From Paenibacillus ehimensis NBRC 15659 (GTDB lineage Bacteria; Bacillota; Bacilli; Paenibacillales; NBRC-103111): a stretch of 64,000 nucleotides of DNA. The position numbers and the translations under genes are program-made. The DNA lies in the NCBI RefSeq assembly GCF_004000785.1, contig NZ_BILX01000016.1, forward strand, positions 1-64,000, written 5' to 3'. Below, piece after piece: positions 15,151 through 23,717 of the stretch (within the stretch, counting starts at the first letter, position 1; the number at the start of each line of letters is the position of its first letter). The notes below the pieces were generated by a model. It worked only from the letters and a program-made list of their open reading frames with translations, did not search any database and was not told the DNA's origin.

Positions 15151-17999
15151 GCTTGGTTCTCACCCATCCACTGCTTTATTCTTGGTACGAGCTGGTTCGA
15201 ATTCATATGCTCGATTTTTGGGCCCGGCAGCGAATACAAGAAATATTTGCCGTAATTCGTGTCGATAACCCGGGTATCGTATATGATGACGATGCCTTTA
15301 TCCGTAGCCGTGCGCACCAGCCTGCCGAAGCCTTGCTTGAACCTGATCACCGCTTGCGGTACCGACAGCTTCATGAACGGGTTCTGGTTTCGCTGCTTGA
15401 TCATCTCGGTCTTTGCTTCGATCAACGGATGGTTCGGAGGTTGAAACGGCAGCCTTACGATCGCCAGACAGCTCAGCGCATTTCCAGGAATATCCACCCC
15501 TTCCCAGAAACTGCTTGTACCCAACAGAACGCAGTTCGGACTATTCTGAAACAGCCTTGTCAATTTGCTCCGGTTGCTGCTGTCCACGCCCTGACCGAGC
15601 ACGCCGATACCGAATGGGCTCAGCATCTCTTTCAACGCGCCATGAACCAGCTTCAGCATCCGATTGGACGTAAACAATACCAGCATGCGGCCTCGCGTTT
15701 CCAGCGCTACCTCGGCCAGCGACGGCACGAGCCGGTCCATGAACTCCTTCTCGCCGCTGGCTCCCCGAAGCGTAGGAAAATCTCTTGGAATGGCCACAAG
15801 CGCCTGCTCGCGGTAATTAAACGGCGAGGGAAGCTGAACGGTTTTCAGTTTGCCGTCCGCCCCGTCTTCTCTCAAGCCCAGTTGGTCACACGTATAATCG
15901 AACGATTTGCCGACGGATAACGTCGCCGAAGTCAGGATAACACTATCCTTCGGACCGAAGAAATGCTGCTTTAGCATCTCGCTGACGTCAATCGGCACAC
16001 AAAACAGCTGGACCGACCGGTTTCTGCTGTAGGTCCCGGCTTCAAGCCAATAGACGTAGTTGGCATCCGGCATCGTCATGAAGAAATGAAGCGAATCCCT
16101 GTGCCGGTACAGCTCCTTGACGGTCCCGGTGAGGTCCGTAATTAAGCTTTGGACATCGTATTCGTCCTGCACTTCTTTGATCTCCGAGATCAGCTTGTCG
16201 AGCGGTTTAAGAGCTTCCCCGAAGTTAAGCTGCATGTTCTCTTCGAGCACTTCCAGCTTATCCCACCCTGTAGGCAACGCGTCTTTCTTGATCCGATATA
16301 CAAGTCCGTTCCCTTCCGATTGGGAAGGGTCGCTGCGCGACGCCAGGAGCTGGTACAACAGCTCTGTCAGCTCATCCCATTCTTCCTTCAATTGCAGAAG
16401 CTTCTCGACAACCCGGTCAATCGCCGCGCACCAGCCTTGAGTCCGCTCGTCTTCGAACCGCTGCAGCCGAATCCGCAAGCTGGACAGTTGTCCTGAGCGC
16501 GCATCTTTATAGAGCCAGAGGAGCGTGTTGGACAATCCATGATAGTGCAGCTCGATCCCGAGATGCTTGCCGGCCACTTCCTCGAAGTGATGAGCTTCGT
16601 CAATAACCAAATGCTTGTAGCCCGGCAGCAGCCGGTTTTCCGCTTTCATATCGGTGAACAGCAGCGAGTGGTTGGTAATGATGACGTCTGCGGTGTTCGC
16701 CTCATGACGGGCGCGGTGATAGAAGCATTTTTTAAACCATGGGCACGCGCGGTTCAAACAAGAATCCGTGTCGCTTTCCACCGATTGCCAAAACTGTTTT
16801 CCTTTATTGGCGAAATGAAGCTCTTCTTCATCCCCATGCTTCGTTTCTCCCAGCCAGACAAGCATCTGCCCGGCCGTAATCCGGTCTTCTTTACCATGCT
16901 CGAAATCGAGCGTATTCATTTTATGCTCAAATTTGCGCAGGCATAAATAATGGCTCCGTCCCTTCAGAACGGCCGCCCGGAAGCCTACCGGGAACAACTC
17001 GTGCAGCAGCGGCACATCCCGTTCTCTGAGCTGTTCTTGCAGATTGATGGTATGCGTGCTGACCAGCACTTTCTTCTCCTGCTTGAGCCCGTAATACAGC
17101 GAAGGAATCAGGTAGCCGAGCGACTTCCCCGTGCCCGTGCCCGCTTCAATCATCAGGTGCTTACCGTCTTCGAAAGCCGTCTCCACCTCACTGAGCATTT
17201 GCACCTGCGACTCCCTGTCCTCGTAAGCGGCAAACCGCTGCCGGAGCTCTTGCTTCAACTGATCGTAGAATGAAGGAAAATCGTCCGGCAGCCGCAGGAT
17301 ATCTTCCTCCTCCCGCACCGGTTCTTCATCTCCCCATTCTCCTACATTCAAGGCAAATTGCCGAAAATAACGATCCATATCCGGATCAAGCGGTTGGTGC
17401 AGCTCTTTATACTGTCGCATTTCGCTTACAAACCAGCCGAAGTCTCCCGCCGAATCGGCAAATACCATTTCCAGCCTTTGCAAAGTAAGCAGCGGAAGCG
17501 ACTGAAACCGCTCCATGCATCGGAGCCAGATCAGCGCGGTGACCTCTGCATCACTATCCGCTTGATGCGGCCGTTCGTGTTCGATACCGAAGGCATGGCA
17601 AACCATGGATAGCTGCAGGCTGGACAAGCCGGGAAACAAAACGCGAAGCGCGTCCATCGTATCCAGTACACGTCCGTCGAACGGAAAGTAACCGTTATCG
17701 TCCAGCGCACGCTGCAGAAAAGACAAGTCAAAGGCAATATTATGGCCGACCAAAACCGCGTCTTGGAGAAGAGGAACCATGTGGGCAATAACCTCTTCCA
17801 TGGGGGGAGCATCCTTTACCATCTCGTCGTCGATTCCGGTAAGCGTTGTAATTGAAGAAGGTATACTTATGCCCGGATTTACGAGAGAAGTATACCTGTC
17901 GGTCATTTCGTGGTCGTTTATAAGAAAGAGCCCGACTTGGATAATGCGATCCGTCGCCGTGCTCCCCGTCGTTTCAAAATCCAAAACTGCAAATTTCAT
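15147..17999 (-). CDS. dinG: DinG-family helicase with N-terminal DnaQ-like 3'-5' exonuclease
   Basis: 950 residues. N-terminal DEDDh exonuclease (LDFETTG with D7 and E9; H145 region) to about residue 170, then an XPD-like SF2 helicase with Walker A AGTGTGKS (K292) and DEAH (467-470). Four cysteines C353, C414, C419 and C425 match the spacing of the iron-sulfur ligands of E. coli DinG (C-x4-C-x5-C for the last three). The protein probably unwinds or degrades abnormal DNA structures. It overlaps rex by 4 bp. The start has no strong ribosome-binding site. Confidence 0.94.
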   Translation of the reverse strand: MKFAVLDFETTGSTATDRIIQVGLFLINDHEMTDRYTSLVNPGISIPSSITTLTGIDDEMVKDAPPMEEVIAHMVPLLQDAVLVGHNIAFDLSFLQRALDDNGYFPFDGRVLDTMDALRVLFPGLSSLQLSMVCHAFGIEHERPHQADSDAEVTALIWLRCMERFQSLPLLTLQRLEMVFADSAGDFGWFVSEMRQYKELHQPLDPDMDRYFRQFALNVGEWGDEEPVREEEDILRLPDDFPSFYDQLKQELRQRFAAYEDRESQVQMLSEVETAFEDGKHLMIEAGTGTGKSLGYLIPSLYYGLKQEKKVLVSTHTINLQEQLRERDVPLLHELFPVGFRAAVLKGRSHYLCLRKFEHKMNTLDFEHGKEDRITAGQMLVWLGETKHGDEEELHFANKGKQFWQSVESDTDSCLNRACPWFKKCFYHRARHEANTADVIITNHSLLFTDMKAENRLLPGYKHLVIDEAHHFEEVAGKHLGIELHYHGLSNTLLWLYKDARSGQLSSLRIRLQRFEDERTQGWCAAIDRVVEKLLQLKEEWDELTELLYQLLASRSDPSQSEGNGLVYRIKKDALPTGWDKLEVLEENMQLNFGEALKPLDKLISEIKEVQDEYDVQSLITDLTGTVKELYRHRDSLHFFMTMPDANYVYWLEAGTYSRNRSVQLFCVPIDVSEMLKQHFFGPKDSVILTSATLSVGKSFDYTCDQLGLREDGADGKLKTVQLPSPFNYREQALVAIPRDFPTLRGASGEKEFMDRLVPSLAEVALETRGRMLVLFTSNRMLKLVHGALKEMLSPFGIGVLGQGVDSSNRSKLTRLFQNSPNCVLLGTSSFWEGVDIPGNALSCLAIVRLPFQPPNHPLIEAKTEMIKQRNQNPFMKLSVPQAVIRFKQGFGRLVRTATDKGIVIIYDTRVIDTNYGKYFLYSLPGPKIEHMNSNQLVPRIKQWMGENQA

Positions 18000-18113
18000 C
18001 GGAGTCGTGTCAATCCCTTCATTCCCACTCTTCTCATAAGCATACCAATACTGCGGGAAAAAGGGAATAGCAAACTTACCCTTTTTACAAAAAAACAGGA
18101 ACGAACATTCGGG

Positions 18114-18761
18114 TTAATCTGAAGGCCGCGACATGTCGAACACAAACTGGAGTCCGCCCTTTTTCTCACAGCAAACGCCCAAATCGAGCAAGGGCTGAAC
18201 GCTGGACGGGTCGGTCCGATATGCCATGTTGAACAATTCACACGCTTTGTCCATATTGTGCAGCTGCGCTTGGATACAACCCATGGCATTAAAGGAGATC
18301 GCTTTGAGCTGCATGTTTTCAGTCAATCGGGACAAAAATTGAAAATGCAGATAGCTTTCCCCGGCTTCCCCTTTGCGCAAGTAAGACATGGCCAAATAAA
18401 TCCGTGCCAAATTGAAATCGGGCTGGAGCCGGATCAATTCGTCGAATTCGGCGATCGCCCGGTCGAACATATGGAGCTTGTAATATCCTTGTCCCCGGAT
18501 AAACAAATCGGTCCGTTTGCCTGAAAATTCGGGATCGAGCGGATCGGCTCCCGTACCGTTCAACGATATGCCGGCGACACTCATCAACTTGCTCCATTTC
18601 TCTTCGAACTGCAGCCATTCTTCGATGCAGGCATCGCTCATTGCCTTAAGGGCCCGCAGCTTTTCCTGCAGCTCTCTGCGTGCGGTGCCTTGGGAGGACG
18701 GGTATTGCAATATGACTTCATCCAGCATTTCGTTCATGGAAGCAAAAAGATGTTTAAACAT
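18114..18761 (-). CDS. TPR-repeat protein
   Basis: 215 residues, soluble. A helical N-terminal region of about 85 residues is followed by tetratricopeptide repeats (DLFIRGQGYYKLHMFDRAIA with EFDELIRLQPDFN; then repeats to residue 205 containing ACELFNMAYRTDPSSVQPLL). TPRs mediate protein contacts; the partner is unknown. It lies between panD and dinG, a place without an equivalent in B. subtilis. No signal peptide or membrane helix. Confidence 0.8.
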   Translation of the reverse strand: MFKHLFASMNEMLDEVILQYPSSQGTARRELQEKLRALKAMSDACIEEWLQFEEKWSKLMSVAGISLNGTGADPLDPEFSGKRTDLFIRGQGYYKLHMFDRAIAEFDELIRLQPDFNLARIYLAMSYLRKGEAGESYLHFQFLSRLTENMQLKAISFNAMGCIQAQLHNMDKACELFNMAYRTDPSSVQPLLDLGVCCEKKGGLQFVFDMSRPSD

Positions 18762-18881
18762 CGGCCGTATCCCACCTTTGCTTCTTTTCCCACAGCAGCT
18801 TTAACCTTTCATCGCCGCAGCTGTGGCGCCCGCTGTGATCGTATCTACATTGTGCGTCTACCCGTCCCGTTTCATTCTCGT

Positions 18882-19265
18882 TTAAAGGACCGTGGAATGA
18901 ATTTCTTCCTTCAGCACGCCTACGACTTGATTGTTCTCGCCCATAATGGCAATGCTCGGCGTGTGCTTGCGGGCTTCTTCGTCCGATAACATGACATACG
19001 ATAAAATAATGACAATATCTCCGGGATGGACCATTCTTGCCGCCGCACCGTTCAAGCAGACGACGCCCGAGCCCCGCGGTCCGGGAATAATATACGTCTC
19101 GAATCTGGCGCCGTTGTTATTATTGACGATTTGAACTTTCTCGTTTGGGAGCATATCGACCAAATCCAGCAAATCCTGATCGATCGTAATGCTTCCAACA
19201 TAGTTTAAATTGGCTTCCGTTACGGTTGCACGGTGAATTTTCGATTTTAACATGGTACGAAACAT
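18882..19265 (-). CDS. panD: aspartate 1-decarboxylase
   Basis: 127 residues. Makes beta-alanine for pantothenate. The self-cleavage site Gly24-Ser25 lies in NYVGSITID and generates the pyruvoyl cofactor; [18 protein letters not shown] is the family's typical N-terminus. Last gene of panB-panC-panD; 53 bp after panC. Confidence 0.98.
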   Translation of the reverse strand: MFRTMLKSKIHRATVTEANLNYVGSITIDQDLLDLVDMLPNEKVQIVNNNNGARFETYIIPGPRGSGVVCLNGAAARMVHPGDIVIILSYVMLSDEEARKHTPSIAIMGENNQVVGVLKEEIHSTVL

Positions 19266-19318
19266 GGCTGACGCCTCCTACGTTTTTGCGCTCTCGGGAC
19301 TAGCCCTCAGCTGTCGGG

Positions 19319-20206
19319 TTACGAGTGGCTCAATGAAGCTGCAGGAGCGCGAAGTATCCGATTATCGATCAGGCGAGTCGATCCGAACCGGACGGCCACC
19401 GCGACAATAACCCGCTCTTCCCTGCTCCAGTTTTCCAATGCAACCAAATCCGGATAAGAAAGCAGCTCCACATAATCGATATCGGCCAACGGCGCGGATT
19501 GAATACGCCGAACGACCGTTTGCCTCAGCTCTTCCGGAGAGATCGTTTCTTTACGAGCCGTGAGAAGCGATTCCGCCTCTTCCAGAGCCGCGGAAAGGAC
19601 AAGCGCCTGTCTTCTCTCTTCCTCGCTCAAATACACGTTGCGCGAGCTCATCGCAAGTCCGTCTTCTTCCCGGACGATCGGACATGGGACGATGGTGACG
19701 GGGATGTTCAGATCATACACCATCTGCTCGATGACCGCTACCTGCTGGGCGTCCTTCATCCCGAAATAAGCATTGTCAGGCTGAACGATATTCAGCAGCT
19801 TGGTAACAACCGTGGCGACGCCGTCAAAATGTCCCGGCCGGGAAGCCCCGCACAGCCGCTCGGTTACACCGGAGACGGAGACGATCGTTCTGGTCGGTTT
19901 CGGGTACATCTCGCTCACCTGTGGAAAAAATACGATATCCGTCCCGGCTTCGCGCGCAACGGCCATATCCCGCTCCTCGTCCCGCGGATACCGGTCCAAA
20001 TCCTCGTTCGGCCCAAACTGCAGCGGATTGACGAAAATGCTCAGGATCACCACGTCGCACTCTTTGCGCGCGGCTTCGAGCAGCGAGGCGTGGCCTCGGT
20101 GCAGGAAGCCCATGGTCGGCACGAAGCCGATGCGTACGGCCGGATCGGCAGCCCGTTTTGCTTTAATCATCTGTCGTAACGAATCAATCTGATGAACAAT
20201 TTGCAT
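19319..20206 (-). CDS. panC: pantothenate synthetase (pantoate-beta-alanine ligase)
   Basis: 295 residues. ATP-dependent joining of pantoate and beta-alanine. Nucleotidyltransferase motifs are present: the HIGH-like FVPTMGFLHRGHASLL and the KMSKS-like MSSRNVYLS, with GRDxxR-like and PGHFDGVATVV pieces between. It follows panB by 21 bp and precedes panD, giving a complete branch from ketoisovalerate and aspartate to pantothenate apart from ketopantoate reductase. Confidence 0.98.
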   Translation of the reverse strand: MQIVHQIDSLRQMIKAKRAADPAVRIGFVPTMGFLHRGHASLLEAARKECDVVILSIFVNPLQFGPNEDLDRYPRDEERDMAVAREAGTDIVFFPQVSEMYPKPTRTIVSVSGVTERLCGASRPGHFDGVATVVTKLLNIVQPDNAYFGMKDAQQVAVIEQMVYDLNIPVTIVPCPIVREEDGLAMSSRNVYLSEEERRQALVLSAALEEAESLLTARKETISPEELRQTVVRRIQSAPLADIDYVELLSYPDLVALENWSREERVIVAVAVRFGSTRLIDNRILRAPAASLSHS

Positions 20207-20227
20207 CGGTTATCGAAGCCCCGTTTC

Positions 20228-21103
20228 TTATTCTCTATGTGCAGCTACCGGTTTCCCGCCGCCGTACAACGATTCCGCCACTTCGTCGTCCATACGAAAC
20301 GAATGCTCCGGACCCGGGAAGCTGCGCTGCTTCACGTCGTCCACATACTGGCGCAGCCCATTGCGGATCATCTCGCCGACATTCCCGTAAGTCTTCACAA
20401 AACGCTTCGGATGTATGTCCGATCCGTAGCCGAGCGCGTCGTGAAATACGAGCACCTGACCGTCGCAATCTCTGCCGGCGCCAATACCGATCGTCGGAAT
20501 GGACAGCTTGCTCGTCAGATGTGCGGCAACCTGATCGGTTACCAGCTCCAGCACGATGGAGAAAGCTCCGGCCTGCTCCAAGGCTTTGGCATCATCAAGT
20601 AATTTTTGCGCTTGATCGGCCGTCTTGCCCTGGATTTTATATCCTCCGATTTGATGAATCGACTGGGGCGTCAGGCCAAGATGGGCCATCACAGGAATAC
20701 CGGCTTGCACTAGCGCTTCGACTGTCGGCGCAATCTCCGCCCCGCCCTCCATTTTCACCGCTTTGGCCAGCCCTTCCTGCATAATCCGTCCGGCATTCCG
20801 CAGCGATGCATCGATGCTGCCGTGATACGTATTGAACGGCATATCCGTCACCACAAAGCTGGTTCGAACCGCACGCGTAACCGCACGGGAATGGTAGATC
20901 ATATCGTCCAGGGTGACGGGAAGCGTCGAATCGTAGCCGAGCACGACATTGCCAAGCGAATCCCCGACAAGAATCACATCGATACCGGCTTCCTCCGCCA
21001 GCATAGCCGTCGGGTAATCATAGGCTGTCATTACGCTGATCGGAGTTCCGTCTTCTTTCATTTTCCTCAGTTTGGCCGTCGTTATCGGTTTACGCATCTC
21101 CAT
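20228..21103 (-). CDS. panB: 3-methyl-2-oxobutanoate hydroxymethyltransferase
   Basis: 291 residues, the TIM-barrel first enzyme of pantothenate synthesis (ketoisovalerate plus methylene-THF). Motifs: SVMTAYDYPTAMLAEEAGID, LVGDSLGNVVLGYDSTLPVT with metal-binding Asp, DMPFNTYHGS, and IGIGAGRDCDGQVLVFHDALG. ATG 21103 follows AAGGTG by six bases. It is the first gene of the pan cluster and is preceded by an unusual leader (see 21222-21400). Confidence 0.98.
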   Translation of the reverse strand: MEMRKPITTAKLRKMKEDGTPISVMTAYDYPTAMLAEEAGIDVILVGDSLGNVVLGYDSTLPVTLDDMIYHSRAVTRAVRTSFVVTDMPFNTYHGSIDASLRNAGRIMQEGLAKAVKMEGGAEIAPTVEALVQAGIPVMAHLGLTPQSIHQIGGYKIQGKTADQAQKLLDDAKALEQAGAFSIVLELVTDQVAAHLTSKLSIPTIGIGAGRDCDGQVLVFHDALGYGSDIHPKRFVKTYGNVGEMIRNGLRQYVDDVKQRSFPGPEHSFRMDDEVAESLYGGGKPVAAHRE

Positions 21104-21222
21104 GATTTACACCTTGCCTTCCGGTTGGAATGGTTCAGGGTTCCGCACGCTCGGGAGTCTCTCCCTCTGCCGTTCTTCCTCCTGATAGTATTGCGATAAT
21201 CGGCCGGATTGTTGCAAAGAGC

Positions 21223-21259
21223 AAAAAAACCTTTCAGCCCATACGGAGGCTAAAAGGTT
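21223..21259 (-). terminator. intrinsic terminator between birA and panB
   Basis: Minus strand: 12-bp stem AACCTTTTAGCC/GGCTGAAAGGTT (one G-U pair) with an 8-nt or smaller loop and a T7 run. It is either the end of the birA transcript or, because a promoter lies between, an attenuator of panBCD. Confidence 0.88.
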
Positions 21260-21275
21260 CACATGTCCTTCTCAT
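21234..21275 (-). CDS. possible 13-codon leader peptide in the pan leader
   Basis: ATG at 21275 is preceded by AGAAGGATCAT. The frame reads MRRTCEPFSLRMG and stops inside the 3' arm of the terminator hairpin, so ribosomes translating it would disrupt the hairpin. It begins with two rare-type Arg codons (AGA AGG) and is not enriched in valine or other pathway-related residues. The call rests on position only. Confidence 0.25.
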   Translation of the reverse strand: MRRTCEPFSLRMG

Positions 21276-21406
21276 ATGATCCTTCTGTCTCGGTCCGGTT
21301 AGGCTCAGAGCAGAATCCGACATATTGCTTGGGTAAAGCTATGATGTTGTTCAAAAAACATACGATTGAAGTACAGTTCCATACGGATACCGTCTTCGTA
21401 CCGTAC

Positions 21407-21435
21407 ATTATACCAAAGTTTTCATCCGGTGTCAC
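21407..21435 (-). promoter_or_regulatory. sigma-A promoter of the panBCD leader
   Basis: Minus strand: GTGACA, 17-bp spacer, TATAAT. The -35 overlaps the stop codon of birA, the same arrangement as the trp promoter at the end of aroH. Confidence 0.65.
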
Positions 21436-22406
21436 CCAAAACTAATATCCGCGGAATACAATTTCCTTACCGAACCATCCGCTGTGCGAAGCTGCAGGGC
21501 ACCATGCTCATCGATCCCCTCGGCAAATCCCTCGAACTCTCCTTGCGGCGTTCGGCAGCGGATATTCCGGTGAAGCGAAACGGTCAGCGCTTCCCACAAC
21601 AGCTTGATGGGGGCAAAGCCCTCCCGCCGGTAAAGCTCGTACAACTGCTCCCACTCCAGCAAAAATCGGCTAAGCACCTCGATTCGGTCCACCTGGCAGC
21701 CTGCTTCGATGGCAAGCGAGGTGGCCGCATCCCGAAGCTCTGGCGGAAAATCGTCCGACTGCAGGTTCACGCTGATGCCGACTCCGGCGATAATGTGCTG
21801 CAGCCGTTCGTCCTCGGCGCTCGATTCGAGCAAGATGCCGGCGACCTTCTTGCCGCCGACAAGCAGGTCGTTAGGCCACTTGATCCCCGCTTCCACACCT
21901 GTCGTACTGCGGATGGCCCGGCACAAAGCGACGGCAACGAGCAATGTCAGCTGAGGGGTAAATAACAAAGGAATCCAAACCGGCTTCAGAATCAGGCTCA
22001 TCCAGATGCCTTTTCCGACCGGGGAATGCCACGTGCGCCCCATCCGGCCTTTTCCGGCCGTCTGCTGCTCCGCAAGAATAAGCGTGCCTTCCTCCGCACC
22101 TTCCTCGACACAGTGCGCCGCGACGATTTGCGTCGACTCCACTTGGCCGTAATATTTCACAAACCGGCCGAACCGTTCCGTCTCCAGCTTCAATTGCAGA
22201 CGGCTCATATCCAGCCTGTCCGGCTTTGACAACAGCCGATACCCTTTGCGCGACACCGCTTCGAACCGGTAACCTTGCTGCCGCAAACGCTCGATCTGCT
22301 TCCAAACGGCCGTCCGGCTGACTCCAAGCTCCTCGCTCAGCTGTTCGCCAGACAAAAATTTGCCGTCCGATTGCTCGAACAGTCCGATCAGTCGATCCGT
22401 CATCAT
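21432..22406 (-). CDS. birA: biotin-[acetyl-CoA-carboxylase] ligase / biotin repressor
   Basis: 324 residues. N-terminal helix-turn-helix (FLSGEQLSEELGVSRTAVWK), central ligase with the biotinyl-AMP loop GKGRMGRTWHSP and KWPNDLLV, and a C-terminal SH3-like domain. The presence of the HTH means that it is the bifunctional type able to repress biotin genes. Its ATG overlaps the stop of cca (ATGA). Confidence 0.96.
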   Translation of the reverse strand: MMTDRLIGLFEQSDGKFLSGEQLSEELGVSRTAVWKQIERLRQQGYRFEAVSRKGYRLLSKPDRLDMSRLQLKLETERFGRFVKYYGQVESTQIVAAHCVEEGAEEGTLILAEQQTAGKGRMGRTWHSPVGKGIWMSLILKPVWIPLLFTPQLTLLVAVALCRAIRSTTGVEAGIKWPNDLLVGGKKVAGILLESSAEDERLQHIIAGVGISVNLQSDDFPPELRDAATSLAIEAGCQVDRIEVLSRFLLEWEQLYELYRREGFAPIKLLWEALTVSLHRNIRCRTPQGEFEGFAEGIDEHGALQLRTADGSVRKLYSADISFG

Positions 22407-23698
22407 TCATCGTTCTCCTGCATGTTTTCGTAATGCTCGCGGGCCGCCGCAAGCAGCGTTTCCTTGTCGTTACGTAGTTCGGCGAGCGCGGCGCTTTCAA
22501 GCAACCGGTGCAGCAGCCGGCCTGTCCACGGACCGCCTTTGACGCCCAGGTGTCCCATAAGATCCTTCCCTCCGACGGCGAGCTCTGCAAGAGCCGAAAC
22601 GGGCATCTGCTCCAGCCATACGGAGCCCAGTCTTTTCCATACATCCGCTGCCTCGCCAACCTTGATGTCTTCAGTCCGGATCGGGCGATTCTCCAGCAGG
22701 TAAATCTCCCTTAGCGCACGGAGTGCAGGAACGCCGTAAGTGAGCGCGGCCGAGATCCATATTCGTCTCAAATATGCTTCTTCGGCCCATCCCGTCGCTC
22801 TATCCAGTCCGGATAAAAGCGCAGTGTGCGCGGCGACGATTCGCTTGACCGTCTCCATCTGATGTCTGGAAAAGGTTAGCTTGATCATATCCTCTTCAAC
22901 TTCGGCCGGAACGGCTCCTAGCCGAATGTAGATGAAAGCAAGCCGATGCTCCATTTCGGTTAACCGTGAGAGGGGCGGCCACGCCGTTTCCTTGTCCAGC
23001 CCGGACAGCAGCAGCTCCTGCTTCACATGACGCAGCGCCTTGCTTCCCGTGAGCAAGTCCAGAGCCCGGTTCGGATCGCTCCCCCCGAGCATTCGCTCCA
23101 GCTCCGCCCGGATGCGTTCCATGGCGATGTGACGCAGCAGCGAAATACCGGAGTTTAAAGCGTCCCAGGTCGCCTGTTCCACGATCAACCCGTACTCCGA
23201 CGCAAAACGGAGACACCGCATCATCCGCAGCGCATCTTCGCCGAACCGCTCTTCCGCTTGTCCGACGCAGCGAAGTACGCCGCGTTCCAAATCCCTCATG
23301 CCATCGAATGGATCGATCAGCCGGCCGTTTTGGTCGATAGCCATCGCATTCATTGTAAAATCGCGCCGCTGCAAATCCTCGGTCAAGCTGTCGATATATT
23401 CCACCTCGGTCGGGCGTCGGAAGGCCTCGTATCCGCCTTCGCGGCGAAACGTAGTCACTTCGTAGGGCTTCTTGCCCACAACGACCGTAACCGTCCCATG
23501 CTGCAATCCGGTAGGGACCGTGCGCTCGAAGAGCCGCTGCACCTGCTCGGGATGAGCGGAAGTGGCGATATCGTAATCCTTAACGGGTCGCCCGAGCTGT
23601 TCATCCCGAACGCAACCGCCGACCAAATAAGCCTCAAAGCCCGCTTCGCACAAGCGCCGGACGATCTGCATGGCTCCCTGCTTTAAAGCATCGCTCAT
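22403..23698 (-). CDS. cca: CCA tRNA nucleotidyltransferase
   Basis: About 431 residues. Adds or repairs the 3' CCA of tRNAs. Pol-beta superfamily head with LVGGCVRDEQLGRPVKDYDIATSAHPEQ (GG and DxD), RREGGYEAFRRPTEVEY and RRDFTMNAMAID. The frame is open to 23794, but the upstream part overlaps bshA, and the ATG at 23698, 20 bp after the bshA stop, begins at the conserved MSDALKQGAMQIV; its nearest purine-rich site (AAAGGA) is 15-16 bases away, so the start is not fully certain. The tRNA-Pro gene in this window has no encoded CCA. Confidence 0.94.
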   Translation of the reverse strand: MSDALKQGAMQIVRRLCEAGFEAYLVGGCVRDEQLGRPVKDYDIATSAHPEQVQRLFERTVPTGLQHGTVTVVVGKKPYEVTTFRREGGYEAFRRPTEVEYIDSLTEDLQRRDFTMNAMAIDQNGRLIDPFDGMRDLERGVLRCVGQAEERFGEDALRMMRCLRFASEYGLIVEQATWDALNSGISLLRHIAMERIRAELERMLGGSDPNRALDLLTGSKALRHVKQELLLSGLDKETAWPPLSRLTEMEHRLAFIYIRLGAVPAEVEEDMIKLTFSRHQMETVKRIVAAHTALLSGLDRATGWAEEAYLRRIWISAALTYGVPALRALREIYLLENRPIRTEDIKVGEAADVWKRLGSVWLEQMPVSALAELAVGGKDLMGHLGVKGGPWTGRLLHRLLESAALAELRNDKETLLAAAREHYENMQENDE

Positions 23699-23717
23699 GT
23701 ATGCAATCTCGCTTCCT

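Larger units (their letters stand above)
21222..21400 (-). ncRNA. putative panBCD leader RNA / attenuator
   Basis: A transcript from the promoter at 21407-21435 would run about 180 nt before meeting an intrinsic terminator (21223-21259) located 120 nt in front of panB. Within it, AGAAGGA occurs twice 14 nt apart (21280-21286 and 21266-21272 on the minus strand). The second copy is the loop of a 7-bp hairpin TCATATG/CATGTGA that touches the terminator stem, and AGAAGG can pair with the CCUUUU of the terminator arm. This suggests control by attenuation. I cannot assign it to a known class by eye; the described 'pan' RNA motif of Firmicutes is one possibility. Confidence 0.5.

Noticed and set aside
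18061-18113. LexA/SOS box upstream of dinG (CGAACATTCG)
   Set aside because: The half-sites GAAC/GTTC are not separated by four bases as in the Bacillus SOS box.
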